From Kosakonia cowanii JCM 10956 = DSM 18146 (GTDB taxonomy: Bacteria > Pseudomonadota > Gammaproteobacteria > Enterobacterales > Enterobacteriaceae): DNA of 64,000 bases. The DNA lies in the NCBI RefSeq assembly GCF_001975225.1, contig NZ_CP019445.1, positions 1,488,001 through 1,552,000 on the forward strand, given 5' to 3'. The notes under the pieces are model-generated. The model worked only from the letters and a program-made list of their open reading frames with translations. It was not told the DNA's origin and did not search any database. A program made the translations under genes and the position numbers. Positions 41,877-50,204 of this stretch are shown piece by piece. Numbering within the stretch: the stretch's first letter is position 1; the number at the start of each line of letters is the position of its first letter.

Positions 41877-42245
41877 ATGAAAAACCGCATCGCTATGGCG
41901 CTGGCTCTTTTTTCTGTTAGCGCTTTTTCCCATGCTGCTTCACCGTGTCAGGAAAAAGAGCATGAGATCCAACGCGAAATCAGCTATGCCGAAAAGCATA
42001 ACAATCAGAGCCGTATTGACGGGTTGAATAAAGCCCTGCGCGAAGTTCGCGCCAACTGTTCTGATGAGAAGCTGCGCGCTGCGCATCAGAAGAAAATCGC
42101 TGAACAGAAAGAAGAGATTGCCGAGCGCCGTCGTGACCTGAGCGAAGCGAAACAGAAAGGCGATGCGGACAAGATTCACAAGCGAGAGCACAAGCTGAAA
42201 GAGGCTCAGCAGGAGCTGAAATCTCTTGAAGCGCGTGACTACTGA
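41877..42245 (+). CDS. yqjC: DUF1090 periplasmic protein YqjC
   Basis: This 122-residue protein starts at ATG 41877 with a clear signal peptide (MKNRIAMALALFSVSAFSHA, cleavage after SHA). The mature part is a charged helical protein with two cysteines (ASPCQEKE and RANCSDE) and Lys/Glu-rich heptads. Function is not established. It leads the yqjCDEK cluster, which is stress- and stationary-phase-induced in E. coli. Confidence 0.92.
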   Translation: MKNRIAMALALFSVSAFSHAASPCQEKEHEIQREISYAEKHNNQSRIDGLNKALREVRANCSDEKLRAAHQKKIAEQKEEIAERRRDLSEAKQKGDADKIHKREHKLKEAQQELKSLEARDY

Positions 42246-42283
42246 TTAAATGGAAATGACCACACACTCACCTGGAGAGAATT

Positions 42284-42586
42284 ATGTCGAAAGATAATGC
42301 TGACCATCTGCGCGCTGAGTTGAAATCGCTGGCGGACACCCTGGAAGAAGTGCTGGGTAATTCTGGTGAAAAATCGAAAGAAGAGCTGAGCAAGCTGCGT
42401 ACCAAAGCGGAAAAAGCGCTGCGTAACAGCCGCGACCGCCTGGGCGATACCGGCGATGTTATTGCTCGTCAGACCCGCGAAGCTGCTGCCCGTACCGACG
42501 AGTACGTGCGTGATAATCCGTGGGCCAGCGTTGGCATCGGCGCCGCAATCGGCGTGGTGTTAGGCGTTCTGATGTCGCGTCGCTGA
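42284..42586 (+). CDS. yqjD: DUF883 membrane-anchored ribosome-binding protein YqjD
   Basis: The 100-residue protein of the YqjD/ElaB/YgaM family has a hydrophilic helical N-terminal part and a C-terminal membrane anchor (WASVGIGAAIGVVLGVLMSRR). E. coli YqjD tethers ribosomes to the inner membrane in stationary phase. AGAGAA precedes the start. yqjE begins 1 base after the stop. Confidence 0.94.
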   Translation: MSKDNADHLRAELKSLADTLEEVLGNSGEKSKEELSKLRTKAEKALRNSRDRLGDTGDVIARQTREAAARTDEYVRDNPWASVGIGAAIGVVLGVLMSRR

Positions 42587-42587
42587 T

Positions 42588-42986
42588 ATGGCGGATTCAC
42601 GATACGCGCAAGGGCCTGGCAAAAGCGCGCTCGGGATTGGTCAGCGTATGCTGACCATTCTGGTTGAAATGGTTGAGACCCGCCTGCGGCTGGCGGTTGT
42701 TGAGCTTGAAGAAGAGAAAGCCAACTTATTCCAGCTGCTCCTGATGGTGGGGCTGACCATGCTTTTCGCCGCATTTGGCCTGATGAGTCTGATGGTGCTA
42801 ATTATTTGGGCCGTCGATCCGCAATATCGCTTGAATGTGATGATTGCAACCACCGTAGTGTTACTGGTGCTGGCGCTGATAGGCGGCATTTCGACACTGC
42901 GTAAAGCGCGGGCCTCGACACTGCTGCGTCACACGCGCCAGGAGTTGTCGAACGATCGCGCCTTGCTGGAGGACGATAAATCGTGA
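42588..42986 (+). CDS. yqjE: Phage holin-type (DUF1469/YqjE) membrane protein
   Basis: 132 residues with two long hydrophobic segments (LFQLLLMVGLTMLFAAFGLM and MIATTVVLLVLALIGGISTL) between polar ends, the usual YqjE layout. Function is unknown; the family is often called holin superfamily III. The stop overlaps the GTG start of yqjK by four bases. Confidence 0.92.
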   Translation: MADSRYAQGPGKSALGIGQRMLTILVEMVETRLRLAVVELEEEKANLFQLLLMVGLTMLFAAFGLMSLMVLIIWAVDPQYRLNVMIATTVVLLVLALIGGISTLRKARASTLLRHTRQELSNDRALLEDDKS

Positions 42987-43273
42987 GCAGCAAAGCCGAA
43001 CGTCTGAAGCGTAAAGCGCAATTGCTCAGCATGATCCAGCAGCAACGTCTGGATCTCACCGCCGGGCGCCGGGACTGGCTTGAAGCCACCGGCGCTTACG
43101 ATCGCGGCTGGAACACGCTGTTAAGCCTGCGCTCATGGGCGCTGGTAGGCAGTAGCGCAATGGCTATCTGGAGCGTTCGCCATCCTAATATGCTGGTGCG
43201 CTGGGCCAGACGCGGTTTCGGTGCCTGGAGCATGTGGCGGCTGGTGAAATCCACCGTTAATGCGCAGCGCTAA
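42983..43273 (+). CDS. yqjK: YqjK family protein
   Basis: 96 residues, GTG start inside the end of yqjE (GTGA overlap), which indicates translational coupling. It has a basic N-terminus, a conserved WLEATGAYDRGWNTLLSLRS region and a weakly hydrophobic middle (WALVGSSAMAIWSV). Function is unknown; it is always linked to yqjD-yqjE. Confidence 0.9.
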   Translation: MSSKAERLKRKAQLLSMIQQQRLDLTAGRRDWLEATGAYDRGWNTLLSLRSWALVGSSAMAIWSVRHPNMLVRWARRGFGAWSMWRLVKSTVNAQR

Positions 43274-43293
43274 AGCGTCACTTGCTTGCTAAC

Positions 43294-43325
43294 ACGGGCG
43301 ATCCTGGGATCGCCCGTTTGCTTTT
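43294..43325 (+). terminator. Terminator of yqjCDEK
   Basis: ACGGGCGATC, CTGG, GATCGCCCGT then TTGCTTTT. The stem is a perfect 10 bp. Confidence 0.88.
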
Positions 43326-43485
43326 GTGCTTGGGCAATTTTTTTGAAAGATTTCGACAGTTTTCCTAGCTAACAATATTTTCCCTCCGCGATTAATATCC
43401 TCTCCATCAACTGCAAGCCCGCGGCATACGCCGTTTCTTACACAATTTTTACTGCATAACGCCTATGTGGTTCCTGGAGAGAAAG

Positions 43486-43878
43486 ATGAAAAAATTAGAC
43501 GATGTTGGTTTCCTGGTTGCTCGTATCCTGATGCCAATCCTGTTTATCGTTGCAGGCTGGGGCAAAATCACCGGTTATGCAGGTACTCAGCAATATATGG
43601 AATCGATGGGCGTACCGGGCTTCTTTCTGCCGCTGACCATCCTGCTTGAGTTTGGCGGCGGTCTGGCCATTCTGTTCGGCTTCCTGACCCGCACCACGGC
43701 GCTGTTCACCGCTGGCTTTACGCTGCTGACGGCGTTTATCTTCCACAACAACTTTGCGGAAGGCGCGAACTCCATTATGTTCATGAAAAACCTGACCATC
43801 GCTGGCGGCTACCTGCTGCTGGGCATCACCGGTCCGGGCGCGTTCAGCATCGACCGCGTACTGAATAAAAAGTGGTAA
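43486..43878 (+). CDS. yqjF: DoxX-family inner-membrane protein YqjF
   Basis: I chose ATG 43486 (MKKLDDVGFLVARILMPILF), giving 130 residues as in E. coli. It has four membrane segments typical of DoxX/YphA proteins, with GWGKITGYAGTQQYMESMGV and ILLEFGGGLAILFGFLTRTT. In E. coli it is a marker gene induced by nitroaromatic breakdown products and controlled by YhaJ, which is also in this window. Confidence 0.93.
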   Translation: MKKLDDVGFLVARILMPILFIVAGWGKITGYAGTQQYMESMGVPGFFLPLTILLEFGGGLAILFGFLTRTTALFTAGFTLLTAFIFHNNFAEGANSIMFMKNLTIAGGYLLLGITGPGAFSIDRVLNKKW

Positions 43879-43903
43879 GCGCTCTATACTGACTGAATAC
43901 ACC

Positions 43904-43930
43904 AAAGCGAGGAGTCCACTCCTCGCTTTT
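43904..43930 (+). terminator. Terminator between yqjF and yqjG
   Basis: AAAGCGAGGAG, TCCA, CTCCTCGCTTTT. It lies 25 bp after yqjF and only 22 bp before the yqjG start, so yqjG expression probably depends on partial read-through or on an internal promoter. Confidence 0.85.
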
Positions 43931-43952
43931 GCTATCAGAAGGAGAAGCAGCA

Positions 43953-44939
43953 ATGGGACAACTGATTGACGGCGTCTGGCACGACACCTGGTATGACACC
44001 AAATCCACCGGCGGGCGCTTTAAACGTTCAGAATCGGCGTTTCGTAACTGGCTGACCGCCGATGGCGCTGCCGGCCCCTCTGGCGAAGGCGGGTTTGCCG
44101 CTGAAAAAGATCGCTACCATCTCTATGTTTCGCTCGCCTGCCCCTGGGCACACCGCACGCTGATTTTGCGTAAGCTGAAAGGTCTGGAGCCTTTTTTACC
44201 GGTTTCGGTGGTGCATCCGTTGATGCTGGAAAATGGCTGGACCTTTGGCGATGATTTTCCCGCCGCGACGGGCGATACCCTCTATCAGCATGAGTTTCTC
44301 TATCAACTCTATCTGCATGCCGATCCGCACTATACCGGGCGCGTAACGGTGCCTGTGGTGTGGGATAAGAAGAACCACACCATCGTCAGCAATGAATCGG
44401 CGGATATTATTCGCATGTTCAATACCGCATTTGATGGGCTGGGTGCTAAAGCCGGGGATTACTACCCGCCTGAGCTGCGCGAGAAGATTGACGAGCTGAA
44501 TGGCTGGATCTACGACAATGTGAATAACGGCGTCTACAAAGCCGGTTTCGCCACCAGCCAACAGGCCTATGATGAAGCGGTAACCGGGGTGTTTAGTGCG
44601 CTGGAGCGCCTGGAGCAGATCCTTGGGCGGCACCGCTATTTGACGGGCGATCGCCTGACCGAAGCGGATATCCGTTTATGGACAACGCTGGTGCGCTTCG
44701 ATCCGGTCTATGTGACGCACTTTAAATGCGATAAGCGCCGCATCAGTGATTACCTTAACCTGCATGGTTTCCTGCGCGACCTCTACCAGATGCCGGGCAT
44801 TGCCGAGACGGTTGATTTTGCGCATATCCGCAATCACTACTATCGCAGCCATAAAACGCTGAACCCGACAGGGATTATCTCTATCGGCCCGTGGCAGGAT
44901 CTTGATGAACCGCACGGTCGTGACAGCCGTTTTTCCTGA
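43953..44939 (+). CDS. yqjG: Glutathionyl-hydroquinone reductase YqjG
   Basis: This xi-class glutathione transferase reduces glutathionyl-hydroquinones. The ATG at 43953 gives 328 residues, the E. coli length. The catalytic cysteine is C63 in SLACPWAHRTL. The C-terminal helical domain carries YLTGDRLTEADIRLWTTLVR. The quinone-related role fits its place behind yqjF. Confidence 0.95.
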   Translation: MGQLIDGVWHDTWYDTKSTGGRFKRSESAFRNWLTADGAAGPSGEGGFAAEKDRYHLYVSLACPWAHRTLILRKLKGLEPFLPVSVVHPLMLENGWTFGDDFPAATGDTLYQHEFLYQLYLHADPHYTGRVTVPVVWDKKNHTIVSNESADIIRMFNTAFDGLGAKAGDYYPPELREKIDELNGWIYDNVNNGVYKAGFATSQQAYDEAVTGVFSALERLEQILGRHRYLTGDRLTEADIRLWTTLVRFDPVYVTHFKCDKRRISDYLNLHGFLRDLYQMPGIAETVDFAHIRNHYYRSHKTLNPTGIISIGPWQDLDEPHGRDSRFS

Positions 44940-45063
44940 ACTTTCGGGCGCGTCACATCGCGCCCAAATAATTCCCCGCCCGACTTATCCCTTTGTAAAT
45001 TTGCCGTCTATTCTTACTCTTATCGTTGTTAAAACAACGGATTGACCGTTGACCGAGGTAAAA

Positions 45064-45444
45064 ATGGACTGGTATTTCTGGGTACTTCGTAATTACGCCA
45101 CTTTCCACGGACGCGCCCATCGCCGCGAATTCTGGATGTTCACACTCGTTAACATCATCCTGTTCGGCGTGCTGAATGTGATTGACAGTATCGTGGGCTG
45201 GCACCATATCTTAAGCCTTGTTTACGCCCTGCTGATGCTGGTGCCGACGCTGGCGGTACAGGTGCGCCGCCTGCATGACACCAATCGCAGCTGGCGCTGG
45301 CTGCTGCTGATGATTATTCCGCTGTTTGGCTCGCTGGTGCTGCTCGCGTTTTATAGCCAGCGCGGCACGCCGCAGGAGAACGAATTCGGCCCGGAACCGC
45401 AGCCCTTCCCGCAAATAGTGCATGCGACCGAGCGCGGCGCGTAG
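45064..45444 (+). CDS. yhaH: DUF805 inner-membrane protein YhaH
   Basis: The ATG at 45064 (MDWYFWVLRNYATF) gives 126 residues. DUF805 features are visible: FHGRAHRREFWMF, about three membrane segments and the VQVRRLHDTNRSWRWLLL motif. Function is unknown in the family. GAGGTAAAA provides the ribosome-binding site. It is convergent with yhaJ, the stops being 2 bp apart. Confidence 0.92.
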   Translation: MDWYFWVLRNYATFHGRAHRREFWMFTLVNIILFGVLNVIDSIVGWHHILSLVYALLMLVPTLAVQVRRLHDTNRSWRWLLLMIIPLFGSLVLLAFYSQRGTPQENEFGPEPQPFPQIVHATERGA

Positions 45445-45446
45445 CG

Positions 45447-46343
45447 TTATTTACCGGCAAAAAGCTTGGGTATCTCGCGCAGGCACCACGATTTGCCCTC
45501 GCCCATGCTGTCGCGGCGCCAGGCCATAATAATATCCACCTCGCTGGTGTATTCCGGGCTGACCACGCGCAGGCGGCCCTCCGCAATATCACGCTCAACC
45601 AGCGGATAGGGCATGGTGGCGACGCCCAGCCCGGCGAGTAGCGCCTGGCGTTTATCTTCAATTGTACTGACCGTCAGCCTCGGCTGTTTATCCAGCAGCT
45701 GAACCGTAAGTACCGGGCGTTCGCGGGCGGTATCTGCTACCGCCACGCCGCGATACTTCACGCGCGTCACTTCAGAGAGTGGCTCCGGCTCTTGATGAAT
45801 CGGGTGCTGCGGCGCGGCGACATAGACGTTCATCACGGTATAGAGCTTGCGGGAGTTGATCTCCGATGAGGAGCGAAAGTGCATATCCGGCGCGATAACA
45901 ATATCTGCCCGCCCCTGCTCCAGCCGCTCCCAGGCTCCCGCCAGCACTTCGGTGATAATCGATAGTTGGGTGGTGGCTTTCGCCGCCAGCCTCTCCACCA
46001 GCGGAAACAGCTCCACCGTCGGTACAAGCGCTTCCGTCACCAGCGTTAAATGGGTTTCCCAGCCGCGCGCCAGCGCTTCGGCGTCGGTCGTCAACTTATC
46101 AGCCGCTTCCAGCAGAACGCGCCCGCGCTCCAGCAGCATACGCCCGACATTGGTGAATTTGGTGCGGTGGCCGGAGCGGTCAAACAGCACCACATCCAGC
46201 TCTTCTTCAAGTTTTTGCATGGTGTAGCTGAGTGCGGAGGGGACGCGCCCCAGTTCATCCGCAGCGGCGGCAAAGCTACCGCGGCGGTCAATTGCATCCA
46301 TCACGCGCAGTGCTTCCAGCGTCAGTGCCCTTTCTTTGGCCAT
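45447..46343 (-). CDS. yhaJ: LysR-family regulator YhaJ
   Basis: The ATG at 46343 (MAKERALTLEALRVMDAIDR) gives 298 residues as in E. coli; four upstream codons were dropped. The helix-turn-helix is GSFAAAADELGRVPSALSYT. The effector domain starts near residue 90. YhaJ senses aromatic compounds and activates yqjF in E. coli; it is also linked to virulence gene control in pathogens. It is divergent from yhaK. Confidence 0.95.
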   Translation of the reverse strand: MAKERALTLEALRVMDAIDRRGSFAAAADELGRVPSALSYTMQKLEEELDVVLFDRSGHRTKFTNVGRMLLERGRVLLEAADKLTTDAEALARGWETHLTLVTEALVPTVELFPLVERLAAKATTQLSIITEVLAGAWERLEQGRADIVIAPDMHFRSSSEINSRKLYTVMNVYVAAPQHPIHQEPEPLSEVTRVKYRGVAVADTARERPVLTVQLLDKQPRLTVSTIEDKRQALLAGLGVATMPYPLVERDIAEGRLRVVSPEYTSEVDIIMAWRRDSMGEGKSWCLREIPKLFAGK

Positions 46344-46448
46344 AGGTGTTCTCATTCAGGAAATTTGAACATACCGGGCAGAATATCTGGCTAACAATGC
46401 AGCGTCCATCCCTTTAACATTGTTTTAAGTAAAGAGAGGTCAAGAATA

Positions 46449-47150
46449 ATGATTACTACCCGAACGGCAAAACAGTGCGGACAAGCTGACTTCGGCTGGC
46501 TTAAAGCTCGCTACACCTTCTCCTTTGGACACTACTTTGATCCCAAACTGCTGGGTTATGCATCACTGCGCGTGCTGAACCAGGAAGTGCTCGCACCAGG
46601 GGCTTCTTTGCAGCCGCGCGCCTATCCGAAAGTGGATATTTTGAATCTGATTCTGGAAGGTGAAGCGGAGTACCGCGACAGCGAAGGTCATCATGTGCAG
46701 GCCAAAGCGGGTGAAGCGCTGCTTATCGCAACCCAGCCAGGCATCAGTTACAGTGAGCACAATCTGAGTAAAGACAAGTCGCTTACGCGCATGCAGCTAT
46801 GGCTGGATGCCTGCCCGGAGCGGGAAAACGCGCCGGTGCAGAAGCTGACCCTTGCTGATGGTACCTGCCAGTTGCTGGCCTCGCCCGATGGCGATAAAGG
46901 TAGCATGCAGCTGCGTCAGCAGGTGTGGCTGCACCATATTTCGCTTAATAAAGGCGAAGAGCTGAAAATCGAATTACACGGACCGCGAGCCTATCTGCAG
47001 TCCATTCACGGGACGGTGCATGCCGTCACCCATCACAAAGAGCAAGAAGCCCTCACCTGCGGTGATGGCGCTTTCATTCGTGATGAAGCCACTATCACGC
47101 TGGTCGCCGACACGCCGCTTCGCGCGCTGTTGGTTGATTTACCGGTGTAA
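46449..47150 (+). CDS. yhaK: Pirin-like bicupin YhaK
   Basis: YhaK is a 233-residue pirin-related redox-sensitive protein, the same length as in E. coli. The first cupin has the shortened pirin motif (PRAYPKVDILNLILEGEAEY) and the second has HGPRAYLQSIHGTVHAVTHH. Its role is unclear; it lies divergent from yhaJ, which often controls its neighbour. Confidence 0.94.
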   Translation: MITTRTAKQCGQADFGWLKARYTFSFGHYFDPKLLGYASLRVLNQEVLAPGASLQPRAYPKVDILNLILEGEAEYRDSEGHHVQAKAGEALLIATQPGISYSEHNLSKDKSLTRMQLWLDACPERENAPVQKLTLADGTCQLLASPDGDKGSMQLRQQVWLHHISLNKGEELKIELHGPRAYLQSIHGTVHAVTHHKEQEALTCGDGAFIRDEATITLVADTPLRALLVDLPV

Positions 47151-47175
47151 TGAACATTTTTTATCAGGTGAGTAA

Positions 47176-47340
47176 ATGAGTATCCGCACTATGTACAGTT
47201 CGTTCGATCGTGTCACCACGAGCCAGGAGAGTTCCGCCGCCGCAAACCAGGCGTTCGGGTTTGAAGAGATGCTGACGGAGCTGGAAGTGATCGTCGAAGA
47301 AGCCGTTGTCCGTCTTGCTGAGGAAGAAGAAGCCGCCTGA
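47176..47340 (+). CDS. yhaL: Small protein YhaL
   Basis: This is a 54-residue acidic protein beginning MSIRTMYSSFDRV. The C-terminal half (FGFEEMLTELEVIVEEAVVR and then LAEEEEAA) matches the pattern of E. coli YhaL (54 residues) while the N-terminal half differs. CAGGTGA lies upstream. It follows yhaK by 25 bp, as in E. coli. Function is unknown. Confidence 0.82.
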   Translation: MSIRTMYSSFDRVTTSQESSAAANQAFGFEEMLTELEVIVEEAVVRLAEEEEAA

Positions 47341-47347
47341 TTGCCAG

Positions 47348-47370
47348 CCCCGGCGCACGCCGGGGTTCTG
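47348..47370 (+). terminator. Terminator after yhaL
   Basis: CCCCGGC, GCAC, GCCGGGG then TTCTGTT. The stem is strong and the T-run weak. It lies between convergent genes. Confidence 0.7.
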
Positions 47371-47379
47371 TTCCTGCCT

Positions 47380-48132
47380 TTATGAGGCCGCGCGCAGTGA
47401 AAGCGCCCTCTCCTGTCTGAATGCCTCCTGCATAAACCGCCGTAAAATCTCCGCCGCATCCGGCGCGGGTATGACGCCAGCGATTAAGCTGTCGGTGTCG
47501 CCACCCTCTTTTTCGATATGGGGACGGTTAAGCCGTAGCAGATCGGTGGCGATCTCCGGTCGCATTTCGGGGTGAAACTGCACCGAAAACGCATTCGGCC
47601 CGTAACGCACGATCTGATGCGGATCGTGAACCGAGGCACCAAGCACCGTAACGCCAATGGGTAAACGGGTAACCGTCTGTCGATGGGTCAGGTGGGCGGG
47701 AAAGCTCTCTTCAAGATGCGCAAGCAGCGGCTCGTGAGCGGCGGCGGCATTGAGATAAACGGTTTTGGTTCCCGCTTCACGCCCATCTTTGTGGTACTGC
47801 ACATCGCCGCCCAGCGCCCAGGCCATCAGTTGATGACCATAGCAGACGCCAAACAGCGGCATTTCCATCGCCATCGCCTCGCGGATCCACGCAGCGGTCT
47901 GCTCGCTCCAGGGCAATCTGTCCGTAACCATCGCCCAGGATCCGGTGATGATCGCCGCCCGACGCGGATCCGGTGCCGGCAGCACTTCGCCTTCGAACAC
48001 GCGGATCACCTCGACATCATCAAGCTCACATCCCAGCAGTTGGCAAAACCAGAGTGGCACATCGCCGTGCGCGTCGCGCATGGTCTGTGGAGCGTTCCCC
48101 ATCTGGAGAATCAAAATCGATTTTTGTTCCAT
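47380..48132 (-). CDS. Class I glutamine amidotransferase (GMP synthase-like)
   Basis: 250 residues with the full catalytic triad of class I amidotransferases: C97 in GVCYGHQLMAW and H187/E189 in VQFHPEMRP. Stand-alone proteins of this type act as gamma-glutamyl hydrolases or amidotransferases; the substrate cannot be told from the sequence. Nearby genes give no clue, as it sits alone between yhaL and BIME repeats. It replaces the cyu/tdc gene block found here in E. coli. Confidence 0.85.
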   Translation of the reverse strand: MEQKSILILQMGNAPQTMRDAHGDVPLWFCQLLGCELDDVEVIRVFEGEVLPAPDPRRAAIITGSWAMVTDRLPWSEQTAAWIREAMAMEMPLFGVCYGHQLMAWALGGDVQYHKDGREAGTKTVYLNAAAAHEPLLAHLEESFPAHLTHRQTVTRLPIGVTVLGASVHDPHQIVRYGPNAFSVQFHPEMRPEIATDLLRLNRPHIEKEGGDTDSLIAGVIPAPDAAEILRRFMQEAFRQERALSLRAAS

Positions 48133-48298
48133 AACAGCAACGCCTCCCGTGGCGAAAAAATAGACATGTGCCAGACAGGGTAGCGCGTTTCGCCGCGAAA
48201 TTGATCGATTAATTGTTTATGAATTAGACAGAATTAGCGTAGAGAGCGTGAAAATAGCCCAGCGTCGAAGCCGTTTGTAGGCGTGATAAGCGCAATTT
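48133..48298. other. Non-coding gap with a degenerate REP
   Basis: Upstream region of the amidotransferase gene; a partial REP (GTAGGCGTGATAAGCGC) lies at 48278-48294. Confidence 0.5.
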
Positions 48299-48475
48299 GT
48301 AGGCCTGATAAGCGCAGCGCCATCAGGCATCTGCACCCATTGCCGGATGGCGGCTCTCGCCTTATCCGGCCTACGGGAGTGCCGGAGCTGGTGGTCGTTG
48401 TAGGCCTGATAAGCGCAGCGCCATCAGGCATCTGCATCCATTGCCGGATGGCGGCTCGCGCTTTATGCGGCCTAC
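48299..48475. repeat. Two BIMEs, about 101 bp apart
   Basis: Each unit has TGTAGGCCTGATAAGCGCAG facing TTGCCGGATGGCGGCTC. Landmarks AGGCCTG are at 48301 and 48402. They lie between the amidotransferase promoter side and rnpB. Confidence 0.92.
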
Positions 48476-48510
48476 GCAAATACCGGGATCAGTTGTCGTT
48501 GTTGGCCAGG

Positions 48511-48543
48511 AAAAGCAAAAACCCCGCCGAGGCGGGGTTTTTT
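48511..48543 (-). terminator. Terminator of rnpB
   Basis: On the minus strand AAAAAACCCCGC, CTCG, GCGGGGTTTTTGCTTTT, directly at the 3' end of the RNase P RNA. Confidence 0.93.
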
Positions 48544-48546
48544 AAG

Positions 48547-48924
<378 letters not shown>

Positions 48925-48931
48925 GGCGCGC

Positions 48932-48937
48932 AGTATA
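48932..48937 (-). promoter_or_regulatory. -10 box of the rnpB promoter
   Basis: TATACT on the minus strand, 7 bases before the RNA 5' end, followed by a GC-rich discriminator (GCGCGCC) typical of stringently controlled stable RNA genes. I see no clear -35. Confidence 0.7.
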
Positions 48938-48956
48938 GAGGGTTTGCGCCCGCGTG

Positions 48957-50102
48957 TCACCCTTCCGTCGACATTCCCACCGCCAGCGTCGCCGCGATAT
49001 TTCGCGAGGCACGGTAAATGTTGTCAAACGCGCCGCGAAACGCCTCCTCCAGCGTGCCAATCGTGGTCAACACACTGAACACCGCGTCGATACCGTACTG
49101 ATGCACCACGCCGACATCGCTGGTCAAACTGCCGGCGATACCAATCACCGGCTTATGGTATTTTTTCGCTACTTGCGCCACGCCCACCGGCACTTTGCCG
49201 TGAATGCTCTGGCTGTCGATGCGCCCTTCGCCCGTCACTACCAGCGTGCAGTCGTGGATATGCTCCTCCAGATTGAGCGCCTGGGTAACAATTTCAATGC
49301 CACTGCGCAGTTCCGCACCGAGAAACGCCATCAGCGCCGCCCCCATGCCGCCTGCCGCGCCCGATCCCGGAACACGCTTCACATCGATATGCAGATCTTT
49401 TTTGATCACCTCGGCAAAGTGATCCAGGCTGCGATCCAGTTCGACGATCATCGCTTCTGTCGCCCCCTTTTGCGGGCCGAATATACGCGATGCGCCGCTC
49501 TCGCCGGTGAGCGGGTTGGTCACATCGCAGGCCACGCGGATCGTACACTCCTGCAAGCGCGGATCGAGGCCAGAGAGATCAATATGATTGAGGCCGATCA
49601 GGCTACCGCCGCCGTGACCAATCTCTTTGCCGTTAGCATCCATAAGACGCGCGCCCAGCGCCTGCACCATACCGGCCCCGCCGTCATTGGTCGCGCTGCC
49701 GCCAATGCCGATGATAATGTTGCTCGCCCCCTTATTTAGCGCCTGCAAAATAAGCTCCCCGGTGCCGCGCGACGTGGTAATTAACGGATTACGTAATTGA
49801 GGCGCGACCAGTGCCAGCCCGCTTGCCGCCGCCATCTCAATAAAAGCGGTCGCGCCATCGCCCGAGCTTCCCCAGCAGGCCTCAACCGGCTCGCCCAGCG
49901 GGCCGGTCACGCGGGCGGTATGCATCGCGCCCTGCGTGGCGGCGATCATGGCTTCAACGGTACCTTCACCGCCATCCGCGACAGGAACAGAGACATAGTG
50001 CGCATCGGGAAAGATCTCCCGAAATCCTTTTTCTATTGCCTGCGCGACCTGCGTCGCAGAGAGGCTTTCTTTATAAGAGTCTGGGGCGATTACGATTTTC
50101 AT
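48957..50102 (-). CDS. garK: Glycerate 2-kinase GarK
   Basis: GarK phosphorylates D-glycerate to 2-phosphoglycerate, the last step of glucarate/galactarate use. The ATG at 50102 (MKIVIAPDSYKESLSATQVA) gives 381 residues as in E. coli; 13 upstream codons were dropped. Family motifs are VADGGEGTVEAMI, GIGGSATNDGGAGMVQALGA and VTGEGRIDSQS. It ends the garPLRK operon; the rnpB promoter lies only about 20 bp beyond its stop, in the same direction, so read-through into rnpB is possible. Confidence 0.96.
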   Translation of the reverse strand: MKIVIAPDSYKESLSATQVAQAIEKGFREIFPDAHYVSVPVADGGEGTVEAMIAATQGAMHTARVTGPLGEPVEACWGSSGDGATAFIEMAAASGLALVAPQLRNPLITTSRGTGELILQALNKGASNIIIGIGGSATNDGGAGMVQALGARLMDANGKEIGHGGGSLIGLNHIDLSGLDPRLQECTIRVACDVTNPLTGESGASRIFGPQKGATEAMIVELDRSLDHFAEVIKKDLHIDVKRVPGSGAAGGMGAALMAFLGAELRSGIEIVTQALNLEEHIHDCTLVVTGEGRIDSQSIHGKVPVGVAQVAKKYHKPVIGIAGSLTSDVGVVHQYGIDAVFSVLTTIGTLEEAFRGAFDNIYRASRNIAATLAVGMSTEG

Positions 50103-50179
50103 AGTGGTGAGCCTGGTCAAGCCGCGCACATCACCCTGCACGCGAAAGGAAGCCTGCAGAAGTGGATATCAAGAGAAGC

Positions 50180-50199
50180 AAGGGCGCGTCTGCGCCCTT
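50180..50199 (-). terminator. Hairpin between garR and garK
   Basis: AAGGGCGC pairs perfectly with GCGCCCTT around a 4-nt loop, 5 bp after the garR stop. There is no T-run, so it is more likely an mRNA-stabilising or attenuating structure than a full terminator. Confidence 0.45.
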
Positions 50200-50204
50200 T
50201 CTGA

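Noticed and set aside
48954..49739. A 261-codon open frame opposite garK
   Set aside because: Antisense shadow of garK with no start signals.
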